DNA of 20,059 nucleotides from CAVSPO01 sp963730005 (GTDB lineage: Bacteria; Actinomycetota; Actinomycetes; Propionibacteriales; Propionibacteriaceae). Under the pieces are notes generated by a model, which was given only the letters and a program-made list of their open reading frames with translations, did not search any database and had not been told where the DNA came from. Below are positions 6,896 through 13,628 of the stretch, piece by piece; within the stretch, counting starts at the first letter, position 1, and the number at the start of each line of letters is the position of its first letter. The stretch covers positions 1 through 20,059 of the forward strand of contig CAVSPO010000009.1 of assembly GCA_963730005.1 (NCBI GenBank), in the 5' to 3' direction. The position numbers were made by a program, and so were the translations under genes.

Positions 6896-6953
6896 TTGCA
6901 GAACTGAGGCACTCAACTTGCAGATTTGAGCTTCCCAACTTGCAGGATTGAGC
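6896..6953 (-). repeat. Three 22-bp iterons upstream of the DUF4143 ATPase gene
   Basis: Read on the plus strand, TTGCAGAACTGAGG (6896), TTGCAGATTTGAGC (6918) and TTGCAGGATTGAGC (6940) repeat with an exact 22-nt period. Two helical turns per repeat would put all three on one face of the DNA. The first copy overlaps the expected -35 position of the ATPase promoter (CAGACT at 6886-6881 on the minus strand). An operator array is the simplest reading. It is too short and too similar throughout to be a CRISPR array. Confidence 0.75.
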
Positions 6954-6972
6954 CCTCTGTACCCTTCACTCA

Positions 6973-7034
6973 TGCCGCACTGTGCGCGAGGGTAGCCTTC
7001 CGGCTGGACCTTCGCGCACGCCCGCTCTTGCCGC
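6973..7034 (+). repeat. Structured TGCCGC repeat, copy 2
   Basis: TGCCGC ends lie at 6973-6978 and 7029-7034. GTGCGCGAGGGT (6982-6993) pairs with ACCTTCGCGCAC (7008-7019) as a 12-bp stem with one G-T pair. The enclosed AGCC-TTCC-GGCT (6994-7005) forms a mini-hairpin. Compared with the other copies the loop changed from TGTC to TTCC, while the arms stayed pairable. Confidence 0.75.
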
Positions 7035-7057
7035 ACTATGCGCATCGCCGAGTGCCG

Positions 7058-7097
7058 GTCAAGCGTCCTTGACAGTAAAGGGTGTTTGACATAGCGT
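7058..7097 (+). promoter_or_regulatory. Promoter and operator of the membrane protein-XRE operon
   Basis: TTGACA (7069-7074), a 17-nt spacer and TAGCGT (7092-7097) form a near-ideal promoter. The perfect inverted repeat GTCAAG-CGTC-CTTGAC (7058-7073) covers the -35, and a second TTGACA (7086-7091) directly abuts the -10. These half-sites are a natural target for the XRE regulator at the end of the operon, which would give autoregulation. Confidence 0.7.
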
Positions 7098-7144
7098 GGG
7101 TGGCGGGTGCCGGAGGGCCCCGTCCCGAGCGTGGAGGAGACATC

Positions 7145-7604
7145 GTGAAGAGCAGCACCACCCGCAGCACGTGGGGAGCGACCAAGGCAGGACGCCGAGG
7201 GCCGGCCCTGTGGGCGCCCGCAGTCGCCATCGGAGTGCTCACGGCGGGAGTCGGTGGGCGGCCTGACGTACGCGTTCAGCCCGTCGGAGACACCCGGCCT
7301 GCTCGCGGTGGTGACCGGAGTGATGACCCTGCCGGTGGCGGTCGCCCTCGGCTGGGCGATCCTGGTGGCCCGGTCCAGCATCACCGGGGCCGTGGAACGG
7401 CCCGAGGAGTCGGTGGAGTCCCGGTGGCTGGAGCGGGCCTCGGTGGGGGCGCTGATCGACGGGTTCGCGATGATCGGGTTGAGCGCCGGGGCGATCGCGA
7501 TCACCGAGGTCGAGGTGGCCGCCGACGTCGTTCTCATGGCCCTGTGGGTGCTGCTCAGCGTGGATCTGGGCGTGCGGTACCTGGTCCTGCGACGGACAGC
7601 CTGA
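7145..7604 (+). CDS. Four-TM membrane protein with an apparent frameshift
   Basis: A GTG at 7145 with GGAGGAGA just upstream opens a frame reading VKSSTTRSTWGATKAGRRGP, then ALWAPAVAIGVLTAGVGG. Sensible protein then continues in the +1 frame from about 7254 as GLTYAFSPSETPGLLAVV to the TGA at 7602-7604. The two parts join smoothly if one base of GGG at 7256-7258 is removed, giving about 152 aa and four transmembrane helices: ALWAPAVAIGVLTAGVGG, LLAVVTGVMTLPVAVALGWA, SVGALIDGFAMIGLSAGAIA and VVLMALWVLLSVDLGVRYL. A short form starting at GTG 7254 is the alternative. Such proteins, often annotated as DUF2178-like, commonly precede a small XRE regulator, as here (3-nt gap). The shift may be a sequencing error or a real mutation. 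Confidence 0.65.
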
Positions 7605-7607
7605 CCC

Positions 7608-7817
7608 GTGCGGAACACTCTCGCCGAGCGCCGCACCGGGCAGGGCTGGTCGCAGGCGCGGCTCGCCGACATCCTCGGCGTCTCGCGTCAGACGGTCATT
7701 TCCCTCGAGAAGGGCCGGTTCGACCCCGCCCTACCGCTGGCTTTCCGTCTCGCCCGGGTCTTCGACTGCCCCATCGAAGACCTCTTCACCCCGGAGGACT
7801 GGCACCCCGAGATATGA
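7608..7817 (+). CDS. XRE-family transcriptional regulator
   Basis: The 69-aa protein is a single Cro/C1-type helix-turn-helix. The HTH spans about residues 14-36 (SQARLADILGVSRQTVISLE) and is followed by KGRFDPALPLAFRLARVFDC and PIEDLF, the usual tail of small YozG-like regulators. It starts with GTG three bases after the stop of the membrane protein gene, so the two are co-transcribed. The inverted repeat over the operon promoter is its probable binding site. No effector domain is present. Confidence 0.88.
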   Translation: MRNTLAERRTGQGWSQARLADILGVSRQTVISLEKGRFDPALPLAFRLARVFDCPIEDLFTPEDWHPEI

Positions 7818-7953
7818 CCGACGAGAAGTGCCCTTCGTGCGCATGAGCGAGGCTGGTTCCTCAACATCGACGAGTCAGTGAGGCGCTGCAGCACAGCACT
7901 TCCGATCCAAATGGGGTGAGTGACGCCACGGCAGACTGCGCACGCACGACAGC

Positions 7954-7971
7954 GCCACCGAGCTCGGTGGC
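7954..7971. repeat. 18-bp perfect palindrome
   Basis: GCCACCGAG (7954-7962) is directly followed by its complement CTCGGTGGC (7963-7971). It is flanked on the right by TACCTTCCGGCTGACC (7988-8003), which matches the core of repeat copy 2 (TAGCCTTCCGGCTGG). This suggests a decayed repeat copy next to copy 3. Function unknown. Confidence 0.5.
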
Positions 7972-8030
7972 ACGCGAGCCGCCCCCCTACCTTCCGGCTG
8001 ACCCCAACGGACAGCAGGAACATCCTCAAC

Positions 8031-8095
8031 TGCCGCACGTGCGCGAGGGTAGCCTGTCGGCTGGGTGCGACCCGAGCGCACGCCCTAAATGCCGC
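8031..8095 (+). repeat. Structured TGCCGC repeat, copy 3
   Basis: TGCCGC ends lie at 8031-8036 and 8090-8095. GTGCGC-GA-GGGT (8039-8050) pairs with ACCC-GA-GCGCAC (8070-8081), leaving a tandem GA/GA internal loop. AGCC-TGTC-GGCT (8051-8062) forms an inner hairpin, and GGGT-GCG-ACCC offers an alternative pairing. CATCCTCAAC directly precedes the unit, matching the boundary motifs at 1210 and 3642. Confidence 0.75.
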
Positions 8096-8097
8096 GG

Positions 8098-9000
8098 TCA
8101 CGTTGGCAATGGGCTCCTTGCTGGGTTGGTTTGGGGCCCGATGTCGGTCTTCGGTTCGCCTGACTCGGCTGAGCGCACCTCGCATCTCTCCATGAAACGG
8201 GAGAGCAGCGAGAGCGTTGCGAGGAGTTCAAACGCTTCCTGCTCGGTGAGCACACCTTGCCTGTGGGTTGCCGGGTTGCGAACCGTCATCTGCACCCCTG
8301 GCGCGAACTGACGTAGGCCGTCCTGCATCGTCTTCACGTCGCGATCTTCTGGGTCCCCTGGCCAACGAAGGCGAGGGCGACCAGGGGCCGGCTCGTTTAC
8401 AGAGAACAGCTGCTGCCAGATGGAGGTGTCAGCGATGTCATTTCGCACACCCAGCCCCTTGGCGGCGCTTACGACGGCGTCAGCTGCCGCCTGAACAGCT
8501 GCTCGCAGCTGGTGCATGGTCCAGAATGGAGCGGCAGCGTTCCATACGGTGGGGTGCAACGAGGCTGGCCCCAGAACCGGAAGCGCCACGGACTTCTCCG
8601 CCTCCTCGGCCTCCGCCATCATCGTGGACAACACTCCCAAGGATCGGGCGATGATCCTTCTGAGTTCACTCGGGTAGAGGAACGCCTTCGGTCGCAGCAT
8701 CGTGTCCCAGTTGGAGAACGGGTCCACGACGCCGACTCCCTGCACCACCATGTGCGCCCCCGTCAGCTCGGCCACCGATGAGCACTCCCCGGCGCGCCGT
8801 GCGACCGCATCCGTTCTCTTAGCGGCTTCGTTCGCGTCTGCCCCCTCTTTGGGCCAACACGTGGGAAGGTAGCCGAGCCCTGGTCCACTCATGCTTCCCT
8901 CCTCGTGGAGTTCCATGAAGGCCTCGAACGACTCCTGAAACCGTTCGAGCGATTCGATGGTCCGGCGGAGGTATGCGGGTGTCTTGTCGGTCACATCCAC
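8098..9000 (-). CDS. TIGR02391/Ymh family protein, HEPN-like
   Basis: The 300-aa protein matches the pattern of the Ymh (TIGR02391) family in its C-terminal half: LRAAVQAAADAVVSAAKGLG (165-184), a variable stretch with IWQQLFSV, then QFAPGVQMTVRNPATHRQGV (231-250) and EAFELLATLSLLSRFMERC. RNPATH gives Arg241-x4-His246, the HEPN-type RNase motif; the family has been placed in the HEPN superfamily. The N-terminal half is helical and less conserved. The GTG start at 9000 was chosen because no better in-frame start precedes it; no clear Shine-Dalgarno is seen. Standalone members are often found in defence regions, but the function here is an inference. Confidence 0.75.
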   Translation of the reverse strand: MDVTDKTPAYLRRTIESLERFQESFEAFMELHEEGSMSGPGLGYLPTCWPKEGADANEAAKRTDAVARRAGECSSVAELTGAHMVVQGVGVVDPFSNWDTMLRPKAFLYPSELRRIIARSLGVLSTMMAEAEEAEKSVALPVLGPASLHPTVWNAAAPFWTMHQLRAAVQAAADAVVSAAKGLGVRNDIADTSIWQQLFSVNEPAPGRPRLRWPGDPEDRDVKTMQDGLRQFAPGVQMTVRNPATHRQGVLTEQEAFELLATLSLLSRFMERCEVRSAESGEPKTDIGPQTNPARSPLPT

Positions 9001-9087
9001 ATCTTCGCGTGTCGCAGTCGATCCAGAGGTGCAGGCAATGAAGGGCTAATGGCGCATCGCGGGTCTGGGAGGCGCACTACTTCCCTA

Positions 9088-9119
9088 ACGCGCGCTTCTG
9101 CCGCATGTGGGGCGCGCGT
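9088..9119. repeat. Inverted repeat with TGCCGC in the loop
   Basis: ACGCGCGC (9088-9095) and GCGCGCGT (9112-9119) form a perfect 8-bp stem with a 16-nt loop that carries TGCCGC (9099-9104). It is the rightmost member of the TGCCGC set I could find. It separates the Ymh gene from the excisionase-like gene. Confidence 0.5.
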
Positions 9120-9229
9120 AGCTGTCGCGTGCCAGGCAACCAAGACCCGGCGCTGTTCGTCGATGCAAGCAGGTCTGGCGACACCTCGGGCGTGATTCCT
9201 GCTCCCGAGAGGTCGCTCAGTGAGGCTGT

Positions 9230-9472
9230 TCACCAGCCTCGGCACTCATCGGCCGGGACGATGAGCGCTTCGACGTCGCTGGACTTGAGCCGAAGCACCT
9301 TGCCTCCGATCACGTAGCAGGGCAGTTTGCCGGCTGCGGTCAGCCGCTTGAGCGAGCGGACCGACAGGGTGCACATCTCGGCCGCTTCGGGGTAGGAGAG
9401 CCAGCGCGGTTTGCGGTCAGCGTCCGAGTGGGTCGTGGGCTTCTTGGTCCGGGTGATCGTCTGAGTCGTCAT
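9230..9472 (-). CDS. Excisionase-like HTH protein (MerR/HTH_17 type)
   Basis: The 80-aa DNA-binding protein has the excisionase-family winged helix at about residues 24-71: WLSYPEAAEMCTLSVRSLKR, then AGKLPCYVIGGKVLRLKSSD, ending VEALI. Such proteins direct an integrase toward excision or act as small regulators. The ATG at 9472 follows AGGAG by about 8 nt. The recombinase in this window lies 7 kb away on the other strand, so the cognate integrase is more likely outside the window. It is the last gene of a minus-strand run typical of an integrative element. Confidence 0.82.
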   Translation of the reverse strand: MTTQTITRTKKPTTHSDADRKPRWLSYPEAAEMCTLSVRSLKRLTAAGKLPCYVIGGKVLRLKSSDVEALIVPADECRGW

Positions 9473-9666
9473 GTCTCATCTCCTGGTCGGCTTTCGGGTG
9501 TGAGCGCTGAGGCTGGCTCACTGCGGGGGTCTGTCGCCCTGGGCCCGGTTGGTCCGTGGGTGCCTCACTACTACAAGCCAGCCGGAGGGCGTTCCTGCTC
9601 ACCAGCGAGCGCTCGAGCATCAGAAGTCCTGGCCGTTGCCGTCTCGCGTGCGGCGACAGCCCCGGT

Positions 9667-11028
9667 TCACAGCCCGATCGCCCGCGACAGTCCCGGCCGG
9701 CTGCTGATCGTCGGCAACTCGCAGGCCTTCCTGGCCGGGCCGGTCTGGCCGTTGTGCAGGGCAACGCTGCCCGGGGAATCGCGCGTCCGGATGAGGACGT
9801 AGCCGGCGGACCTGGCGGCCAAGGCCTTGTCCAGGGTGTCGGACCCTCTCGCGTTGAGGTCGGCGCGCAGCACCTTGGGCAGCGGGGTGGGTGCGCGTCC
9901 CTCCAACGTGCCCACCGCCACCAGGGTTGGGTACTTGTCGGGGGCGTTCGGCCAGCGTTCCAGCGCCTCCCGTGTCATCGTGGCGACGGTGCTGGCCGGC
10001 AATGTGAACCCGGGGTCGGCGAGCGCGTGCTGGTTGAGCACGGCGATCTCGGCGGCGACCGTCAGGGCGACGCTGACCGACGTCCGAGCGGCCGGATGCT
10101 GCGCCAGGTCGGGCTGCAGGAGAGCCTGCTGGAGTTCCCTGGCAGCAGCGACGAGTTCCGGGAGTTGGCGTGAGGTGGGGGTGAGCATGCTCGCCCAGAC
10201 GCCGCGGGAGTCTTCCCAGCCCTGGGCGGACTTCTCGAGTGCCGGCAGCAGGCGTCCGCTGACGTCTGCGGCGTCCAGTCGGCCTTGTCGGGTGGCGAGG
10301 ATGGCGAGCCGGGCGCAGTTGCCAACCAGGTTGCGGGCGCTGTCGGCGAGGATGGTCTGGACCATCGGGTCGGGTGGGGCGCTTCGGGTGGTGTAGGCGA
10401 CGAGCAACCATCTGTTGAGTGCCCGGTCGAGGGTGGCCAGGGCATCGTTGGCCGGTCCTGGGGTTCCCGGCCGGCGGTGCAGGTGCGCGTCCAGGATCTG
10501 TTCGACGCCATGGATGCGCAGGTATGTCGCCCACAGGGCGCGTCCCTGTTCGGGCTGGTCGGGGGTGATTCGCTGGGCTTGCCGGGCGGTGCTGGTGGCC
10601 GTGGCGTGGGTGAGCAGATAGCCGACGTGCAGGATGCCAGCTCGTAGCTGGAGCGCCTTCGACGCGTCAGCCTCGCTGGGGCTGGTTCGGGCGTCCAGTT
10701 CGACGCGGATGCTGGTGGCCATCTCGTCGAGCAGGGCGGTGACCCGTTGCATGCGGGGATCAGGGCCGGCGTCCGCCCGTCGGGGTGTGTCCTGACCGAT
10801 TTGGGTTGCGGTGATGCTGGCGTGCTCGAAGGGTGCGCCGACGGGCTGCCCGGTGGCCAGCCATGCCATCGTGGAGGGCAGCGCCCGCCACGCAGCGTCG
10901 GCTGCGTGCATGACACCGACCCAGCCGGTGAACAGGTTCGCGGCCCCGTCGGGGTTGTGGGCGTCGAGCAGGATGTCGCGGGCCCAGTCGTCGGCGCTGG
11001 TGAGCAGGCTGAGGGCGGGGGTGGTCAC
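9667..11028 (-). CDS. Unrecognised 453-aa helical protein of the mobile element
   Basis: I do not recognise a family. The product is rich in Ala, Leu and Arg, is predicted almost fully helical, has no membrane segment and shows no obvious enzyme motif. Stretches such as LTSADDWARDILLDAHNPDG near the N-terminus and ARNLVGNCARLAILATRQGR in the middle look like packed helices. The start was set at GTG 11028 because it forms a GTGA overlap with the stop of the upstream gene, a classic coupling signal; the frame is open 39 bases further. It is probably an element-specific accessory protein working with the 116-aa protein encoded just before it. Confidence 0.75.
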   Translation of the reverse strand: MTTPALSLLTSADDWARDILLDAHNPDGAANLFTGWVGVMHAADAAWRALPSTMAWLATGQPVGAPFEHASITATQIGQDTPRRADAGPDPRMQRVTALLDEMATSIRVELDARTSPSEADASKALQLRAGILHVGYLLTHATATSTARQAQRITPDQPEQGRALWATYLRIHGVEQILDAHLHRRPGTPGPANDALATLDRALNRWLLVAYTTRSAPPDPMVQTILADSARNLVGNCARLAILATRQGRLDAADVSGRLLPALEKSAQGWEDSRGVWASMLTPTSRQLPELVAAARELQQALLQPDLAQHPAARTSVSVALTVAAEIAVLNQHALADPGFTLPASTVATMTREALERWPNAPDKYPTLVAVGTLEGRAPTPLPKVLRADLNARGSDTLDKALAARSAGYVLIRTRDSPGSVALHNGQTGPARKACELPTISSRPGLSRAIGL

Positions 11029-11375
11029 AGCCAGGCTCCGGCCCGGGTGCGGGCGATGACGTCGCACAGGTCGACCACGAGCAGCGACACCCCGTCCGGG
11101 TACTCCCCGACCGGACGCCGCCTGAGTTCAGCCTCGGCTTCTTCGAGCGCCTGGAGGCAGCCGGGCAGGCGGGGTTGGGCTCCGTCCAGGGGCAGCCCCT
11201 CGGGTAGCAGCGTCATCGCCTGCCACAACAGGTGGCGAACGGCTTCCTCCAGCAGCAGCCCGGGCAGGTAGGGGACGCGGCTGCTGGCGCCGCGTGCGTG
11301 CCGCGACGCGGCATGGATCAGCTGGGTGGCGCGCAGCAGGCTGCGCTCGCCCGCGGTCAGGTTCCGGGTGGTCAT
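11025..11375 (-). CDS. Unrecognised 116-aa helical protein
   Basis: This small protein begins MTTRNLTAGERSLLRATQLI at ATG 11375 with AGGAG about 4 nt upstream, and ends in a GTGA overlap with the 453-aa gene. It is helical with a leucine-rich middle (LLLEEAVRHLLWQAMTLLPE) and an acidic helix (LEEAEAELRRR). A long open frame continues upstream to about 12437, but that part is low-complexity Arg/Pro/His-rich translation antisense to the M48-like gene and was left out. Function unknown; probably acts with the downstream protein. Confidence 0.72.
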   Translation of the reverse strand: MTTRNLTAGERSLLRATQLIHAASRHARGASSRVPYLPGLLLEEAVRHLLWQAMTLLPEGLPLDGAQPRLPGCLQALEEAEAELRRRPVGEYPDGVSLLVVDLCDVIARTRAGAWL

Positions 11376-11517
11376 GAGGCTCCTGGGGTGGGGTGTCGGT
11401 CTGCGGCTGTGCGTCGTCGACGGAGTTATCCACAGACCGCCGCTTTGGGGTGCCGGGTGTCGGCGGGTCAGCGGATAGTGGCTGGTGAGAGGCGCATTCA
11501 AGGGATCGGAGGCCGTG

Positions 11518-11681
11518 ATGCGGCGCGTCGTGTGGAAGGTGATCGCCGAAGTTCCTGCCCTGGTGGGCAGCGCGGCGATGATGCTGGTGGTCATCGGGTT
11601 GCTGCCGCCGTGGGCCGCTGCGGTGGTCCTCGGCCGCGGGTCCGGTGTGGGCGATATGGTCGCTGACTGCCCGAGGGGAAC
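11518..11681 (+). other. N-terminal membrane segment of the M48-like protein, in another frame
   Basis: ATG 11518 has GGAGG 5 nt upstream and opens a frame MRRVVWKVIAEVPALVGSAA followed by MMLVVIGLLPPWAAAVVLG, a strong transmembrane helix. Past about 11667 the same frame becomes Trp/Ser/Arg-rich shadow sequence until a stop at 11874, while the good protein sequence is one frame back from 11682. A -1 shift near GGGGAAC (11675-11681) would join both into about 282 aa, a normal length for M48-type membrane peptidases. It could equally be a separate small membrane protein or a mutation. Confidence 0.5.
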
Positions 11682-12365
11682 GTGCGAGTCGCGCGCCTGG
11701 TCCTGGGGGCGCGTCCACCCACCGCGGTCGAGTTGGCCAGCCTGGCTCACCCGATCACCGTGCTGTGCGGCCAGCAGATGGGGCCGCCAGCGATCGACGT
11801 CATGGTCGTGGACCGGCCCGGGTGGCCGGCCCACGGGTTCGGCAGGCGGACGCTGCTGGTCACCCGGGACATGATCACCTCCCGCCGTCGAGGCCAGCTC
11901 AGCCGGGACGAGACGACCACGTTGCTGGTGGCCGGTGTCGGGGCCCTGCGGACCGCCGTCCCGCGGTTCGACGCCCCGGTCGCGGTGCTGACGTTGCCGG
12001 TTCTGCCGCTGCGGGTGGTCGCGGCCGTGGTGGCCGCCACGCTGGGCCGGGTTCCGCTGGTCGCGTTCGCGTGGCGCATCCGGTTCCTGACGGTCGGGAT
12101 CGCGGCGTGGCAGATGACCGACAGTGGGCTGCCGGTCGCGCTGTCGGTCGTGTCGGCGGTGGTGGGTGTGCTGAGCTACCTGGTGCCGGTCGCCCGCAAC
12201 CGGGTGTGGCGGGCGCTGCTGCTGGCCGGGGACGACTTCGCGTCCGCCGCAGGACACGGACCCGCCTTGCTTCGGTTCCTGCGGCGGTTCCCCGATGACG
12301 AGTTCCTGGTCGGCCGGGTGCATCGCCTGGCTCCCCCGGTCCCTCACCTGTCGGTGGTGCGCTGA
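11682..12365 (+). CDS. M48-like membrane protein lacking the zinc motif
   Basis: The 227-aa product has the layout of M48 metallopeptidases: an N-terminal stretch VLGARPPTAVELASLAHPI, a beta hairpin with AHGFGRRTLLVTRDMI (50-65), and LSRDETTTLLVAGVGAL (73-89), where M48 proteins have LS-x-E-L-x-x-VLAHE-x-GH. The HExxH is replaced by AGVGA (84-88), and the downstream E-x-x-AD region reads LAGDDFASAAG (181-191). Two or three hydrophobic segments lie between (LPVLPLRVVAAVVAA, VALSVVSAVVGVLSYLVPV). It is therefore probably an inactive relative with a binding or regulatory role. GTG 11682 is preceded by GAGGGG at a short distance; a start at 11518 with a frameshift is the alternative. Confidence 0.68.
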   Translation: MRVARLVLGARPPTAVELASLAHPITVLCGQQMGPPAIDVMVVDRPGWPAHGFGRRTLLVTRDMITSRRRGQLSRDETTTLLVAGVGALRTAVPRFDAPVAVLTLPVLPLRVVAAVVAATLGRVPLVAFAWRIRFLTVGIAAWQMTDSGLPVALSVVSAVVGVLSYLVPVARNRVWRALLLAGDDFASAAGHGPALLRFLRRFPDDEFLVGRVHRLAPPVPHLSVVR

Positions 12366-12509
12366 CCGCACGTCGACGTCGCGTGTGATGGCGACGGGAC
12401 GAACCCCGCCGAAACAGCATGGGACGGCCCGCCACACACGGGACCGTGCGTCCGTGCGGGATCAGCGTCCGCGGCGTCGGGGCGTGGCGCAGCCCGGGTC
12501 GTTGCACGT

Positions 12510-13628
12510 TCATCGTCCGATGCCCCTGTCTGGACGGGAGACACCGCCCGGCTTGTGGGGGATGCGCCGCTCGGCCGTCCGGCCACGAGACGCCGGAGCC
12601 TCCCGGAACCCGCCGGGGGTGCCAGCAGGGCGTGGACCGTCGGGCCTCTCAGAGCGACGAAGCAGGGCGTCGGTGTCGCGTCCGGCTTCGACGATCGCCT
12701 CACGCATGACGGCAGGGTCGAGCCTGCTCATCACCGAGCCGCGTATCAACGCGGCCAGCCCGGCGTTCGGCCCGGCCGGGTCGATACGTTCAACAAGCTC
12801 CTGAGTCAGTTGCGAGGAACGACCCGACGCATACAGGGTGGCGGCTGTCACCGCCGTGAGACCGTCACGGTAGGCCTCCGGTGCACCCGGAAGGGCCGCC
12901 TGCAGGACGCCGAGCCCGCCCTCGGTGGCAACGGCAGCCCCCAGGACGGCGTCGCGCGCCATCCGGTCGTGGCTGGCCAGTGCCCCCAACCAGCCGAACT
13001 CCTGCTGCCCCTGCGAGCCGGGCTCGGCCATCCGGGACACCAGCGTGCGGGCCAACGCCACCTGGTCGGCCACCGGCAGCGCGTCCAGCTCACGTGCCTG
13101 GGTTGCGGACAGTTCGGGCCACGTCCGATCCGGCTGTTGCTGGAAGGCTGCACGCAGCCTGTCGTACGAGTCGGCCGGCGATGAGCCGCGCACCACCCAC
13201 TCCTCGCCGCCCCCGATCGCTTCGCCCAATCCCCAACCCCGGGCGTCATCCCAGGTGCGGACCAGGCCGCGGTCCACACACCACCGCGCCACACTGTGGT
13301 CGGCAGCGATTTGGTGGCCGAGAGCACCTGCGACCCGGTGAACGCGGTCGGGCCCGTCCGGGCCGTAGCCGACCACGATCGACGTCGTGACGCCATGGCT
13401 CTCGAACGCCGGCCCGATGTCGCGGGCCAGCCCGTCCACCGCGTCGGGTGCGAACGCCCTGGGAGACGGTGGGTGCAGCACCGCGATCGGACCCACCCTG
13501 CTGCCCTGCAACCCGACGACCACGACGGTCAGCTCGTCGGGACGAAAGCCCAGCAGGTGCGGCAGCGCCGCCGCGAACTCGCCCTTATCGCGGATGGTGG
13601 CATGGCCGTTCGGTCGTTCGGTGCTCAC
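12510..13628 (-). CDS. DUF4192 family protein
   Basis: The 372-aa protein begins with the DUF4192 signature: ELAAxLPHLLGFRP-like EFAAALPHLLGFRPDELTVV, then IAVLHPPSP, IVVGYGPDGPDRVH and later a helical domain with LGALASHDRMARDAVL and GLAALIRGSV. The function of DUF4192 is unknown; it is common in actinobacterial chromosomes and mobile elements. GTG 13628 was chosen because GAGGAGGA lies a few bases upstream and because it overlaps the stop of the 42-aa ORF by 4 nt (GTGA). The C-terminal 45 residues are Arg/Pro/Gly-rich and probably disordered. Confidence 0.85.
   Translation of the reverse strand: MSTERPNGHATIRDKGEFAAALPHLLGFRPDELTVVVVGLQGSRVGPIAVLHPPSPRAFAPDAVDGLARDIGPAFESHGVTTSIVVGYGPDGPDRVHRVAGALGHQIAADHSVARWCVDRGLVRTWDDARGWGLGEAIGGGEEWVVRGSSPADSYDRLRAAFQQQPDRTWPELSATQARELDALPVADQVALARTLVSRMAEPGSQGQQEFGWLGALASHDRMARDAVLGAAVATEGGLGVLQAALPGAPEAYRDGLTAVTAATLYASGRSSQLTQELVERIDPAGPNAGLAALIRGSVMSRLDPAVMREAIVEAGRDTDALLRRSERPDGPRPAGTPGGFREAPASRGRTAERRIPHKPGGVSRPDRGIGR

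Noticed and set aside
6896..6953. CRISPR array
   Set aside because: Three 14-nt similar blocks at a 22-nt period leave 8-nt gaps, far too short for repeats and spacers.
5537..8095. Integron attC sites
   Set aside because: RYYYAAC and GTTRRRY ends are not visible and the TGCCGC ends are direct, not inverted; only the general hairpin idea is similar.
11426..11434. DnaA box TTATCCACA as part of a replication origin
   Set aside because: A single perfect box with no further boxes, AT-rich region or replication gene nearby; probably chance.
11376..12437. N-terminal extension of the 116-aa gene to 12437
   Set aside because: The extension is Arg/Pro/His-rich shadow sequence opposite the M48-like gene; ATG 11375 has a good ribosome-binding site.
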